Assembly (NCBI GenBank): GCA_018622675.1
Contig: CP076020.1
Span: forward strand, 1,302,001-1,366,000
Reading direction: 5' to 3'
Length of the DNA stretch: 64,000 bases
Source of the DNA: Mycoplasmatota bacterium
Lineage (GTDB): Bacteria > Bacillota_I > Bacilli_A > Izemoplasmatales > Hujiaoplasmataceae
Part shown: one piece after another, positions 25,799 through 33,838 of the stretch
How the letters are laid out: every line of letters starts with the position of its first letter
How positions within the stretch are numbered: the first letter of the stretch is position 1
The notes under the pieces: model-generated
Told to the model about the DNA's origin: nothing
What the model saw: only the letters and a program-made list of their open reading frames with translations
Database searches by the model: none
Made by a program: the position numbers and the translations under genes

Positions 25799-26005
25799 AT
25801 GAATTATATAATAAAATCAAAAAGAGCGATATTGAATTTATCTCAAGCTGAACTTGCCAAAATAATAGGCGTATCTAGACAAACAATTTTGCTTATTGAA
25901 CAAGAAAAATATAATCCAAGTATAAAACTATGCTTATCAATATGTTATGTACTTAATAGCACACTAGATGAATTATTTTGGAAGGACCCAGAAAATGAGA
26001 GATGA
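25799..26005 (+). CDS. Small Cro/C1-type HTH regulator (YozG-like)
   Basis: 68 aa, one HTH_3 domain: RAILNLSQAELAKIIGVSRQTILLIEQEKYNPSIKLCLSI is represented by LSQAELAKIIGVSRQT and EKYNPSIKL. Stand-alone regulators of this type are usually followed by a membrane protein gene, as here: the next gene begins inside this one (ATG 25995, stop TGA 26003-26005). Probably represses its own two-gene operon. Confidence 0.88.
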   Translation: MNYIIKSKRAILNLSQAELAKIIGVSRQTILLIEQEKYNPSIKLCLSICYVLNSTLDELFWKDPENER

Positions 26006-27329
26006 AAGAATGATAAAAGAACTAAATAAGACTAAACTAGTTGTTATATATTATATTTTCTTTATAACATTATTAGTTTTTTTTACAAAACTTTTTATAT
26101 TTACAAGATTTGCAAATACTATTCATATAAGCTTACTTAGTGTTGAATTATTTATTATTTTAATTAGTTTGATATTGTTGGTAATACGGCTCATTATGTT
26201 TATTCAAAATAAAGACGAAAGAGTTGAACAAAACTACGAAAAAATCGGCAATATACTTTTCACTGTGATGCTATTTGGTAGCTTTTTTATTCACTTTTTA
26301 TTTGTCGCCTTCTATCAAAGCCAGAATCTTATTACATATAACCTCACTTCAACATTAATATTATTAGGTCTAATTATTTTTATTTACCAACTCAGAAAAA
26401 GACATATTTATTACCATCATGCTTTTATAAATATGCGTCAATATGACTATACAATTAAAATCTTAAAGAGAATACTCGTTTTTTCTTTAATCTTTACCAT
26501 CAATATAATCCCCTATTTCATTTTTAAAGCTAGTGTATTTTACGGATTCATCAGCATTGGAATTTCAATTTTATCCTTATCATTTGCCTATTTAATATTT
26601 GCTTTGTATGAGAAGAACCATTATAACGACACTGAACTCCTTATCGAAAACAAGACAAGAAATCTTACTAAAAATGTTTTATTGTTTTTTTCAATTCCTT
26701 TCTTTTATAATCTTTGTTCAATTGTAATAAACTTCATAAATAACAATTATATGATTAACAATAATATAAATGATGATTTTATAGCATTTTCATCATATAA
26801 AAGTCTTTTTGATTTATATCAATTGGATATCATAATTTTAACAACAATCACACTTTTTACCATTAGAAACTCTATAAAAAAATGGATGGGCAATAACAAC
26901 ATCTATTCTCTACTAACATTTTATATTTATTCCTCATTGATTATCAATCTTTTAAAATTCTTTTTTAGAATAAGCTTACCTTTAATTATTTATACATACC
27001 TAAATATAAGTAGTGATCAACTTCAACAATTTGTAAATCAAACCCTATATATAGACTTAGGACTGGTCCTTTTCTTATTTATTATCAAATCAATCATTTT
27101 ATATCATATAATAAAAAAAGGATTATCTAACTCATATTTGTTAGTTCTATACATTTTATTATCTTTCATATCAATATTTATCAACCTTTGGGGATTATCT
27201 CAAAAAGCAATTGTTTTGATTATTTTTTCAAGTCTATTAAATATTCTAGCCCAAGTTTTTTTATTTAAATATTTTTACAACAACACAAAAATAATTAAAT
27301 CAACTTATATTCAAGTTGATAAAAACTAA
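25995..27329 (+). CDS. Polytopic membrane protein of unknown function, coupled to HTH gene
   Basis: About 444 aa with roughly 12 transmembrane segments and short Lys/Asn-rich loops. I do not recognise the family. The start at 25995 gives an 11-nt overlap with the HTH gene and translational coupling; 26010 is an alternative. Very AT-rich and asparagine-rich, like the island genes further on, which may mean recent transfer. HTH plus membrane-protein pairs of this kind are often self-regulated, but the function is unknown. Confidence 0.75.
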   Translation: MRDERMIKELNKTKLVVIYYIFFITLLVFFTKLFIFTRFANTIHISLLSVELFIILISLILLVIRLIMFIQNKDERVEQNYEKIGNILFTVMLFGSFFIHFLFVAFYQSQNLITYNLTSTLILLGLIIFIYQLRKRHIYYHHAFINMRQYDYTIKILKRILVFSLIFTINIIPYFIFKASVFYGFISIGISILSLSFAYLIFALYEKNHYNDTELLIENKTRNLTKNVLLFFSIPFFYNLCSIVINFINNNYMINNNINDDFIAFSSYKSLFDLYQLDIIILTTITLFTIRNSIKKWMGNNNIYSLLTFYIYSSLIINLLKFFFRISLPLIIYTYLNISSDQLQQFVNQTLYIDLGLVLFLFIIKSIILYHIIKKGLSNSYLLVLYILLSFISIFINLWGLSQKAIVLIIFSSLLNILAQVFLFKYFYNNTKIIKSTYIQVDKN

Positions 27330-27353
27330 ATCTTATAATTAAAAATAAAAAGC

Positions 27354-27380
27354 CGCTTCCCACATGGAAGCGACCATCTT
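27354..27380 (-). terminator. Terminator of tRNA-Lys transcript
   Basis: CGCTTCC (27354-27360) pairs with GGAAGCG (27366-27372). On the minus strand it is followed by GCTTTTTATTTTT. It could also end the plus-strand membrane-protein gene. Confidence 0.7.
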
Positions 27381-27389
27381 TTATATATA

Positions 27390-27465
27390 TGGTGGAGGAT
27401 ATCGGATTCGAACCGATGACCCCCTGATTAAGAGTCAGGTGCTCTACCAACTAAGCTAATCCTCC
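27390..27465 (-). tRNA. tRNA-Lys (CTT)
   Basis: 76 nt with CCA. Acceptor GGAGGAT pairs with ATCCTCC, anticodon loop CTCTTAA gives CTT, T-loop TTCGAAT. A TATAAT -10 on the minus strand (27476-27481) lies just upstream. Confidence 0.95.
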
Positions 27466-27720
27466 GTATTAAAATATTATACTACTAATACATAATTTTT
27501 TAAAGACTTTTATACTTAAAAAGATAGTTTAATCTTTTAAAAAAATTGTACTAACAAAGTAATTGATTAAGTTTATAAGTAACTTAGTATATTCTTTTTG
27601 TATGGTCATCACCTAGTTTGATATTTTATAGGTATAGAGTTTGTTGATTCACGGACCGGTTGCTTTACTATTTGATTCTATTAATCATACTATTCATTTA
27701 ACATCTAAATAGTATTGAAA

Positions 27721-28128
27721 TCAATCCTCACTTGCATAATTTTTATATTTTTTTACTTTTTCAAGGTCTTGATCCCAATCCGCCTTACTCTCATAAAAGA
27801 TATGTCCATTAGGTTTTATATTAATATCTGAATCTAAGCTTCCAGCGGGTACTAAGAGTAGTTCCCCGTTCATCTGAAGATTTGGTAAAGCTGAGCCACA
27901 GATTTCACAAAAACTTTTGATATGTCCGTTATTAAGATGATTGTATGTTCTCACTTTCTCTTTCCCTGATAGCCATGTTAATTTAGCTTTAGAAGAAAAC
28001 AGGTTTGCGGCATGAGCTGTTCCTGTATCTTTCCGACATTTTTCACAATGACATAGATAAAAATGTTCGAAATCTCCTTTGATTTCAAATGACACAACTC
28101 CACAAAGACATGATCCTAAATATTTCAT
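27721..28128 (-). CDS. GFA/CENP-V family zinc protein
   Basis: 135 aa, normal for the GFA (glutathione-dependent formaldehyde-activating enzyme-like) family. Zinc ligands: GSCLCGVVSFEI, FYLCHCEKCRKDTG and SFCEICGSALP. The fold binds two zinc ions; most members have no proven function and need not act on glutathione adducts. Single gene with no near neighbour; 255 bp of plain AT-rich DNA separates it from tRNA-Lys. Confidence 0.88.
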   Translation of the reverse strand: MKYLGSCLCGVVSFEIKGDFEHFYLCHCEKCRKDTGTAHAANLFSSKAKLTWLSGKEKVRTYNHLNNGHIKSFCEICGSALPNLQMNGELLLVPAGSLDSDINIKPNGHIFYESKADWDQDLEKVKKYKNYASED

Positions 28129-28423
28129 TTACTATTACCTTCTTCCAAAATATGTACTATAAGTTTAAGTAAAACCTAGTTATACACTACTACAAAAAAA
28201 TAGGACAGATATCCCTATCCTTAAGGCCAACAAGAGGTGGTCTTGTTAACTATATTAAAAAAGCAGAAATATTTATTGTGGAAAAATCACTCATATTATC
28301 CTAAATAATAGAAAAGTTATGCTCTGCTATGAAAAAACAGGACACATATCCCCCCCTCTAAGTTATAAAAAAGAGGATGTAATTACTAATCTTAAATGTA
28401 TTATATCAAATGTTTAGTTTGTT
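28129..28423. other. Non-coding stretch with degenerate repeats
   Basis: No intact gene. It holds a degenerate copy of the island repeat (28279-28325: AAAAATCACTCATATTATCC, then TAAATAATAGAAAAGTT) and a motif AAAAAA(T/C)AGGACA(G/C)ATATCCC present twice (28194-28215, 28332-28354). The second copy with its flank CTGCTATGAAAAAACA also matches a stretch on the minus strand at about 38722-38756. Remnants of decayed insertions are likely. Confidence 0.5.
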
Positions 28424-28735
28424 TTATATAGACTCATTGAAATCTATTTATATTTTTAAAGTCATCTGTTCTGATATATATTTTAAGATACAAAAAAGCT
28501 ATAAAAAAAGAGTAAAATCAATGAAAAAAACACTCATTTTACTCAGATCAATTGAAAAAGTAACTTCGTATAAAACGCTTAAAACGCCTATATTTAGCCG
28601 TTCAACACTATAAAGCAACTTGGATAATCATCGTGTCTTGTCATTACGGAGTTTTACTCTAAATTCGTTCGCGTTCGACGGAGTTTTACTCTGTTTCTAA
28701 CGGAGTTTTACTCATTTTCAGACGGAGTTTCTTTG
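28424..28735 (+). repeat. Structured island repeat, copy R1
   Basis: About 310 bp, same order of parts as R2-R4. Part 1: GAGTAAAAT (28510-28518) pairs with ATTTTACTC (28536-28544). Part 2: a larger stem region ending ATAAAGCAACTTGG (from 28609). Part 3: TGTCTTGTCATTACGG followed by repeats of ACGGAGTTTTACTC at 28646, 28678 and 28700 and a partial one at 28722; each unit is itself a GGAGT/ACTCC mini-hairpin. No convincing ORF; the one at 28410-28613 is in the repeat. Confidence 0.85.
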
Positions 28736-28947
28736 TTTTTAAGGTTGTGTATATAAAGCTGATACGTTTTTATTTAAATCTACACTTTGACTTAAATTAC
28801 CAATTATATTTTATAGAAAACTATTTTCAGTGATTGGATACTTAAACAACCAAGCAACTATTTTCAAACAGATATTTCACGTACTAATGAATATAAAAAA
28901 GAGTTACCACTTTGAAATGTGAATAACCCTTTTAATGATAAATCAAA

Positions 28948-29382
28948 CTAATTAAATAAGCTCGTCAATAATATGATAGCAAATATAATTGCCAAAATAC
29001 TAAAGGAAATTGTGATGACTAGTCGTTTTTTGTTTTCAATTCTTTTCTTTGCAAGTGGATGTACCTCTATTAATTTATTATTTATTTGATACTCTCTAAC
29101 GCCACGAATAGTAATTGCTTCTGAATTTACATCGATTAAGAATTTTTCTGGAACTATGTTTTTGTACTCAATATCAAAAGAAAGTATTGGTTCTAATTTA
29201 TTTTCTACATAAGTGCTACCAATAAATCCTAAAATAATATCAAATATAAGTACATGAACCCACCAAAATTTGGATAATATGTAATTTTTCTCAATCACAT
29301 GAAGAATTCCCTCACTAGTATCATCAATACCCTTAATGCTTCTTAATTTTTTACCATTATAATATAAATTAAACTTCTTCAT
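28948..29382 (-). CDS. Small membrane protein of exporter module, unknown (possible immunity protein)
   Basis: 144 aa. Starts MKKFNLYYNGKKLRSIKG, has one hydrophobic segment at about 38-56 and another at the C-terminus (LVITISFSILAIIFAIILL), with a beta-rich domain between. I do not recognise it. GTTGGTGATAAA precedes the ATG at 29382. It follows the bacteriocin-like fragment by 4 nt and the broken ABC exporter upstream, so an immunity or accessory role is a fair inference only. Confidence 0.6.
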   Translation of the reverse strand: MKKFNLYYNGKKLRSIKGIDDTSEGILHVIEKNYILSKFWWVHVLIFDIILGFIGSTYVENKLEPILSFDIEYKNIVPEKFLIDVNSEAITIRGVREYQINNKLIEVHPLAKKRIENKKRLVITISFSILAIIFAIILLTSLFN

Positions 29383-29386
29383 TTTA

Positions 29387-29686
29387 TCACCAACTATAAA
29401 TAACTCCATTTATATTTCCATCAATAACTAAATCTAAAGCATATCCCACTAAATTTCCTAGTGATGTAAACGCCCAAAACGCTCCAAAAATTAAGTTACC
29501 TAGAGCTCCTACTGAAACATTTACAAAAACAGATACCGCAGCTGCGACTACTGTCGCGATTGCTCCACTTAAAGTTTTGGCTGCTGTTTGTCCTAAAAAT
29601 TTACCGAGTAATTTCACTCCAGCAAACGCAGCGTAAGATCCGCTTGCAATTAATGCAATATCAATTGGGGCAGATTTTAAAAGGCT
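29387..29686 (-). pseudogene. Bacteriocin-like hydrophobic peptide, 5' end disrupted
   Basis: The open frame encodes 99 residues rich in Ala/Gly/Val: LIASGSYAAFAGVKLLGKFL, then TLSGAIATVVAAAVSVFVNV and VSVGALGNLIFGAFWAFTSL, ending NGVIYSW. No start codon with a ribosome site exists; a TAA lies at 29689-29687, and the only internal start is a GTG at 29617 without a proper spacing. Removing one A in the AAAA at about 29677-29680 would join the frame SFTDLKPF in another reading frame, so a one-base indel is possible. The exporter gene ends 50 nt upstream. Confidence 0.5.
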
Positions 29687-29736
29687 TTAAATCAGTAAAA
29701 GATACATATTATATTCAACTTGATATCTTAATAAAT

Positions 29737-31352
29737 TTATTTACCATGTTTTTCTCCAATGTGAACTTTTGGTAGTTCGACAATTTCGTCAACAATATCA
29801 AACAAATCTTCGTTGTGGCTGATTAGAATAACTATCATAGAGTCCTTTAATTTTGAAAGAACATTTTTTAGCTTTTTGATACTAGCGTTATCTAATGCTG
29901 ATATAGGTTCATCCAGAATCATTAAAGAAGGGTTCTTTAACAAGGCTCTTACAATAGATATTTTTTGTTTTTCCCCTCCTGATAGAGACGTTGAATCAGG
30001 ATTGTTAAGTATTTTCTTCAAATCAAACAAATTTATATATCCTTCTAAAATATCTTCATAATAGTTTTCTAGACCTCTAGTTAAGTTGTTAAAAACAGAT
30101 AATTTTTGCACTCTAGGCTCTTGCAATACAACAGAAATATCGTTTTTTCTAATATTAATCATATCTAAATTCTTAATATTTATGTTGTTGTACTTTATGA
30201 AGCCTTCAAAACTGTAATCAAGACCAAGAATGATGTCGATTAATGTTGATTTTCCTTCGCCATTTTTTCCCTTCAAACAATAAATTTTGCCTTTTTCAAA
30301 TGTAAAATCAAGTTTGTTAATTAATATCGGTGACTCTGGATAAGAATAAGTTACCTCTTCTAGTTTTACAGTTTTTATCGATTCAATTACTGTTGTACCG
30401 TTATGTTCATCCTCTACTTTATAAAATTCTTCTAAACGATGATAACTCACTTTAGCATGCTGATATTGTTGGCCCAATTTCAGGAAGTACTCTGAATAAT
30501 TTAAACACATGTTTGTATAATAAGTAATCAATATAAACTCACCAATGCTAATTATATTATTTACAATAAAATACCCTCCTATAAACATTGTTAAAATCAA
30601 TGTAATATTTTTCGAAAAAGTTCCAATGTTGTTTAATAAGGCTAGCACTTTATTTAAACGAATCCCTGTTTTCAATAACGTCTTATATGATTCCCTTACT
30701 TTTTTCCCTGAAATATCATACCAAGAATGTACTTTCGTTTCTTTTATTTGTGTTATTAGATCATTATTATCTGATACATATTGATTATTATCTTCTCGAT
30801 ACTGATATCCTCTCTTATAATACTCTTTATTTAAGAGTAGTATTCCTGATATATTGATAAGCAATGCGATAAGTGGGATAAATACAAGAAATGGATTTAT
30901 TCGAATGATTAAAACAAACAAGAATATAGTACTAATCACCATAATTATCGCAACAATAAAATGATTAATGACAAATCCCAATGTGGTAAGGATATCATTA
31001 AATATTCGGTTATTTAAATAAGCTGGACTGTGCTTTTCAATCTTTCTGATTGAAGTATGTTCAAGCTTATTATCTACGTCTTCCAGAAAAACATATCCGG
31101 CTTTGATATTCAAAACTTCTGTTAAAATGTGATGAACATATGAACTACCTATTAAAATTATGGTTAATATACTGATAATCAGTACTGGAGCATAAGCGAT
31201 TTCATCTGTAGTATATTGCGTAATATTATCAATAAAATTACTAAAAACATATGGTATCAATAACTGACAAACATATATAAATAATAAAAGGATACTAACT
31301 AAAAAAAATGTGTTTTAAATGCCATGAATCTTTTCAAAATCGCTTTAATCAT
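29737..31352 (-). pseudogene. ABC exporter (TMD-NBD) with one-base frameshift in an A8 tract
   Basis: From 31260 to 29737 the frame encodes 507 aa with six-helix membrane domain and an ATPase with Walker A GKNGEGKST, signature SLSGGEKQK and Walker B LMILDEPISALD. The proper start is the ATG at 31352 with AAGGAG: it reads MIKAILKRFMAFKTHFF and then hits TAG. Adding one base to the run of eight A (31301-31308) would join the two frames (FFLVSILLLFIYVCQLL). Thus it is frameshifted, phase-variable, or miscalled. As part of a module with the bacteriocin-like fragment it would be its exporter. Confidence 0.8.
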
Positions 31353-31397
31353 AAAACTTTCTCCTTAAAATAATGATTGCTATCTAGATTGAGCGTA

Positions 31398-31426
31398 AAT
31401 ATAATATCAAAGTTTGATATTTACAA
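31398..31426 (-). promoter_or_regulatory. Promoter with operator in the spacer, upstream of ABC exporter
   Basis: On the minus strand TTGTAA (31426-31421), 17-nt spacer, TATATT (31403-31398). The spacer is filled by a 19-bp inverted repeat, AATATCAAAGTTTGATATT (31403-31421), which should bind a dimeric regulator. No regulator gene is adjacent. Confidence 0.6.
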
Positions 31427-31541
31427 TTAGTTTACCATATCATTATGTGCATATAAAGAGAACCTGAAGTATTTTATGATAATTATTAAAAATAAACTAT
31501 AATATTTTAGCTTTTATCAATAATCAATTTGACGTTGTACT

Positions 31542-31575
31542 AAAGCGATTCAAAGTGATCGCTTTTTATTTTGAG
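31542..31575 (+). terminator. Plus-strand terminator-like hairpin without an upstream gene
   Basis: AAAGCGAT (31542-31549) and ATCGCTTT (31558-31565) pair around an 8-nt loop, followed by TTTATTTT. There is no plus-strand gene upstream. It lies before repeat R2. The rest of 31430-31660 shows nothing I can name, apart from GGGTTC/GAACCC pairing near 31590-31613. Confidence 0.55.
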
Positions 31576-31659
31576 CCTAGTTAAAATCCGATAGGGTTCA
31601 TACGAATTCACGAACCCAAATCCGGCCCACAAAAAATCAGCATATTTTCCTTTATCAAG

Positions 31660-31875
31660 CATAAAAAAAGAGTGAAACTAGTGAAAATACACCAATTTTA
31701 CTCTATTTTAATAAAAAAGTTGCTTTACTTTTAAACGACTAAAATGCACTAACTAAGCTGTTAAAAGGGTATAAAGCAACTTGGTATGTTTAACCTGTCT
31801 TGTCATTACGGAGTTTTACTCCAAAATAGCTATTTTTGTACGGAGTTTTACTCCTTTTCGTATGGAGTTGCTTTT
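31660..31875 (+). repeat. Structured island repeat, copy R2
   Basis: Contains AAAAAAAGAGTGAAAC ... ATTTTACTCTA (part 1), AAAAAGTTGCTTTA ... ATAAAGCAACTTGG (part 2, 10-12 bp stem), and CTGTCTTGTCATTACGG followed by two GGAGTTTTACTCC units (31808-31822, 31840-31854) and a closing GGAGTTGCTTTT (part 3). Same orientation as the other copies. 32072 begins the next gene; 31876-32071 has no feature I can name. Confidence 0.85.
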
Positions 31876-32071
31876 TACCATCATATATTTTGCTTTATAT
31901 TACTCCTAATTCTGTTTGTCTCGTCTAGTAGTAATAAATAGTAAGTAGCCTTTTGATATGATGGTACAATTTTTAGATTTATAGTTGTTAATCTTAAAAT
32001 TAGTTTGACATCTAAAAAGAAGAGAAGTAACTAAACTTATAGACTTTAATCACTTTCTCAAGATGTCATTT

Positions 32072-32830
32072 CTAAATCTTAAATATTTTTTTTGCTTCAA
32101 TATTTAATGGCGTCAATGAAACAACTATAATAATAATTACTATTAGTTCAATAATTCCATTCTCATTTAAATGAGAGTCTCTCAAAGTATCCATTAAAAC
32201 TTGTGTTAATAAGATTCCTGCTAAAAAAGATAAATTTTGAAAGCCAATTAATCTTTGACTTCTATTCCTAATCTTTAATAAATATATATTTATTAAACAA
32301 AAGCTTATATATAGAACGCCCAGAATAATATCGTTATAGTAAAATAATATGTTCATAATAAGTATCAATACCAAAATATACATAAAAGTTAGAGGAAATA
32401 TAATTTCATTCTTAGAAATCATACTTAATTTTTCTTTATATTCTTCAATATGGTTAGTCACTTCAGTTTTAGATATCAAAGTTAAATGTTTGATCAAAAA
32501 GTACTTTACTGAGATTTCACACATTATTGAAGATATAAAAATTATAGCCATTGCTAACTGTGGAAAATCTGTTAAGGCAAATACTATTGCAATAATAAAC
32601 ACAAGAAGCTTTAATAATAAGTCAATATACTTTAATAAATGCTTATGTCTAAAATACACCTTATACTTAGGATGAAAGATAATGGAAGAAATCAACAACA
32701 ACCAACACATAGATAAAAACGTGATTGCTCCTGCCAATCCTAGCTCTATACTTTCTCGAGAAAAAAAGATTATAAAAATTAATGTGAATATATAAAATAG
32801 AAATGACGATTGTAACCACGTTTTTTTCAT
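32072..32830 (-). CDS. Six-helix membrane protein at end of bacteriocin operon (candidate immunity)
   Basis: 252 aa with about seven hydrophobic segments (residues 9-25, 31-52, 67-103, 145-185, 195-215, 228-243). No known family recognised. It starts 13 nt after the bacteriocin precursor gene with GAAAGGAAACATAAA as ribosome site. Its place right after the precursor is where immunity proteins usually lie. The assignment to immunity is inference from position. Confidence 0.65.
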   Translation of the reverse strand: MKKTWLQSSFLFYIFTLIFIIFFSRESIELGLAGAITFLSMCWLLLISSIIFHPKYKVYFRHKHLLKYIDLLLKLLVFIIAIVFALTDFPQLAMAIIFISSIMCEISVKYFLIKHLTLISKTEVTNHIEEYKEKLSMISKNEIIFPLTFMYILVLILIMNILFYYNDIILGVLYISFCLINIYLLKIRNRSQRLIGFQNLSFLAGILLTQVLMDTLRDSHLNENGIIELIVIIIIVVSLTPLNIEAKKIFKI

Positions 32831-32843
32831 TTTATGTTTCCTT

Positions 32844-33194
32844 TCATTTAACTGTTAATTTTAAACCATACCACTTTAATCCTATATCCAATCCTTTACC
32901 TTGCAAAAATGCATCAGCAAGTTTAGCCCCAAAATGCGCAGTGTTTGCTCCTATATATAAAGCTAATAATGGCCCTATACCGGGTATACCAAACACCCAA
33001 ACAAACATACTCGCAAATGCTGTCCCAAGTTTTACATAACCCACTTTACCTGTTGTTGTTAAGGCTGCTCCACCAGCAAATGCTACTAAAGTATTTATTG
33101 CACTATTGGCAATATAGTAACCGCCATTCACATCATACATCTCATCTTCAGTCATTAATTCCCAAGAATTATCTAATGTCATTGCGTATGTCAT
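32844..33194 (-). CDS. Class II bacteriocin-like precursor with double-glycine leader
   Basis: 116 aa. The leader of 25 residues ends LMTEDEMYDVNGG, a classical double-glycine site cut by C39 peptidases. The predicted mature part is 91 residues, hydrophobic and glycine-rich (LVAFAGGAALTTTGKVGY, VFGIPGIGPLLALYIGAN), with a basic amphipathic end KWYGLKLTVK and no Cys, so neither a lantibiotic nor a disulfide-bonded pediocin. It is longer than most class II peptides. GGAGGTGAAATAT precedes the ATG at 33194. The C39 ABC exporter, its HlyD partner and a membrane protein are in the same operon. Confidence 0.85.
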   Translation of the reverse strand: MTYAMTLDNSWELMTEDEMYDVNGGYYIANSAINTLVAFAGGAALTTTGKVGYVKLGTAFASMFVWVFGIPGIGPLLALYIGANTAHFGAKLADAFLQGKGLDIGLKWYGLKLTVK

Positions 33195-33362
33195 ATATTT
33201 CACCTCCAATTCTATCACAATTTTTCTTTATAATGCATCATTTTCTCATATAGATTATACATTTTAAAAGTTTTTTGTTGATGATCAGTCAACTTATATG
33301 ATACTTCTGAGTCATTATCCCCAAACCACCTTGAACTTGTGACCTAGTTCCCCAGTATAGTT

Positions 33363-33836
33363 TTATATAATTGCTAAGTAGACTTCTAAGTCTACTTCGT
33401 TCTTTTTCTTTTCTTTCTTTCTTGTCTTTTTGTCAATCTTCATGACCTGATGTATTGGACTTATTGGATCTAGCTCATGCTTTTTAATATATTCATTAAC
33501 TTCTCTTGTTGCCATGGATGCGTTTTGTGGGTGCCCTTTATACTTAGATACCACACAATTCTCTAAAACATATTCTGATACATATTGAAACTTGTTATTT
33601 CCTGATGTTGGTTGGTTCATTTCTAATAAGAAATCTACTACAAGTCTTTGTTTTCCAGTTTCAAAGTTAATACCTTTTGTAATTGTAAGAATTCTTTTTA
33701 CTTTACCTTTTTTACTTTCTGCATAAGATATCATCTCATTAATTACATCATCCATCTCTGCATTGTAAAGTGTTTTTTGATATTTTAAGACATGAGTTAA
33801 TTTTAATGTGACACCTATTTCTATAAACTTCATCAT
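33363..33836 (-). CDS. 157-aa accessory protein of bacteriocin operon (DUF5085/GyrI-like?)
   Basis: 157 aa, soluble, with two similar halves of beta-alpha type: VLKYQKTLYNAEMDDVINEMISYAE and YVLENCVVSKYKGHPQNAS, then ATREVNEYIKKHELDP, followed by a Lys-rich loop (KKTRKKEKKKNE). The layout resembles GyrI-like/AraC effector-binding domains and, from memory, DUF5085. No enzymatic motif. It is 2 nt after the HlyD gene and 140 bp before the precursor gene. A sensor, chaperone or immunity role cannot be told apart. Confidence 0.6.
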   Translation of the reverse strand: MMKFIEIGVTLKLTHVLKYQKTLYNAEMDDVINEMISYAESKKGKVKRILTITKGINFETGKQRLVVDFLLEMNQPTSGNNKFQYVSEYVLENCVVSKYKGHPQNASMATREVNEYIKKHELDPISPIHQVMKIDKKTRKKEKKKNEVDLEVYLAII

Positions 33837-33838
33837 AT

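Noticed and set aside
28410-28613. Plus-strand ORF of 67 aa
   Set aside because: Lies in repeat R1 with no ribosome site.
28646-28735. Repeated ACGGAGTTTTACTC units as a CRISPR array
   Set aside because: Units are 14 nt, unequally spaced (32, 22 and 22 nt), few, palindromic, and no cas gene is present.
28424-28735. Repeat as the antitoxin RNA of a type III toxin-antitoxin system
   Set aside because: No ToxN-like gene follows in the same orientation, and no terminator lies between the units and a toxin gene.
29560-29775. Plus-strand ORF of 71 aa over the bacteriocin-like fragment
   Set aside because: Antisense shadow, no ribosome site or family signal.
31585-31640. Sequence with GGGTTC/GAACCC and TCCGGCCC as a tRNA remnant or attachment site
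   Set aside because: No tRNA arms could be drawn, and only a vague likeness to 27645-27662 was seen.
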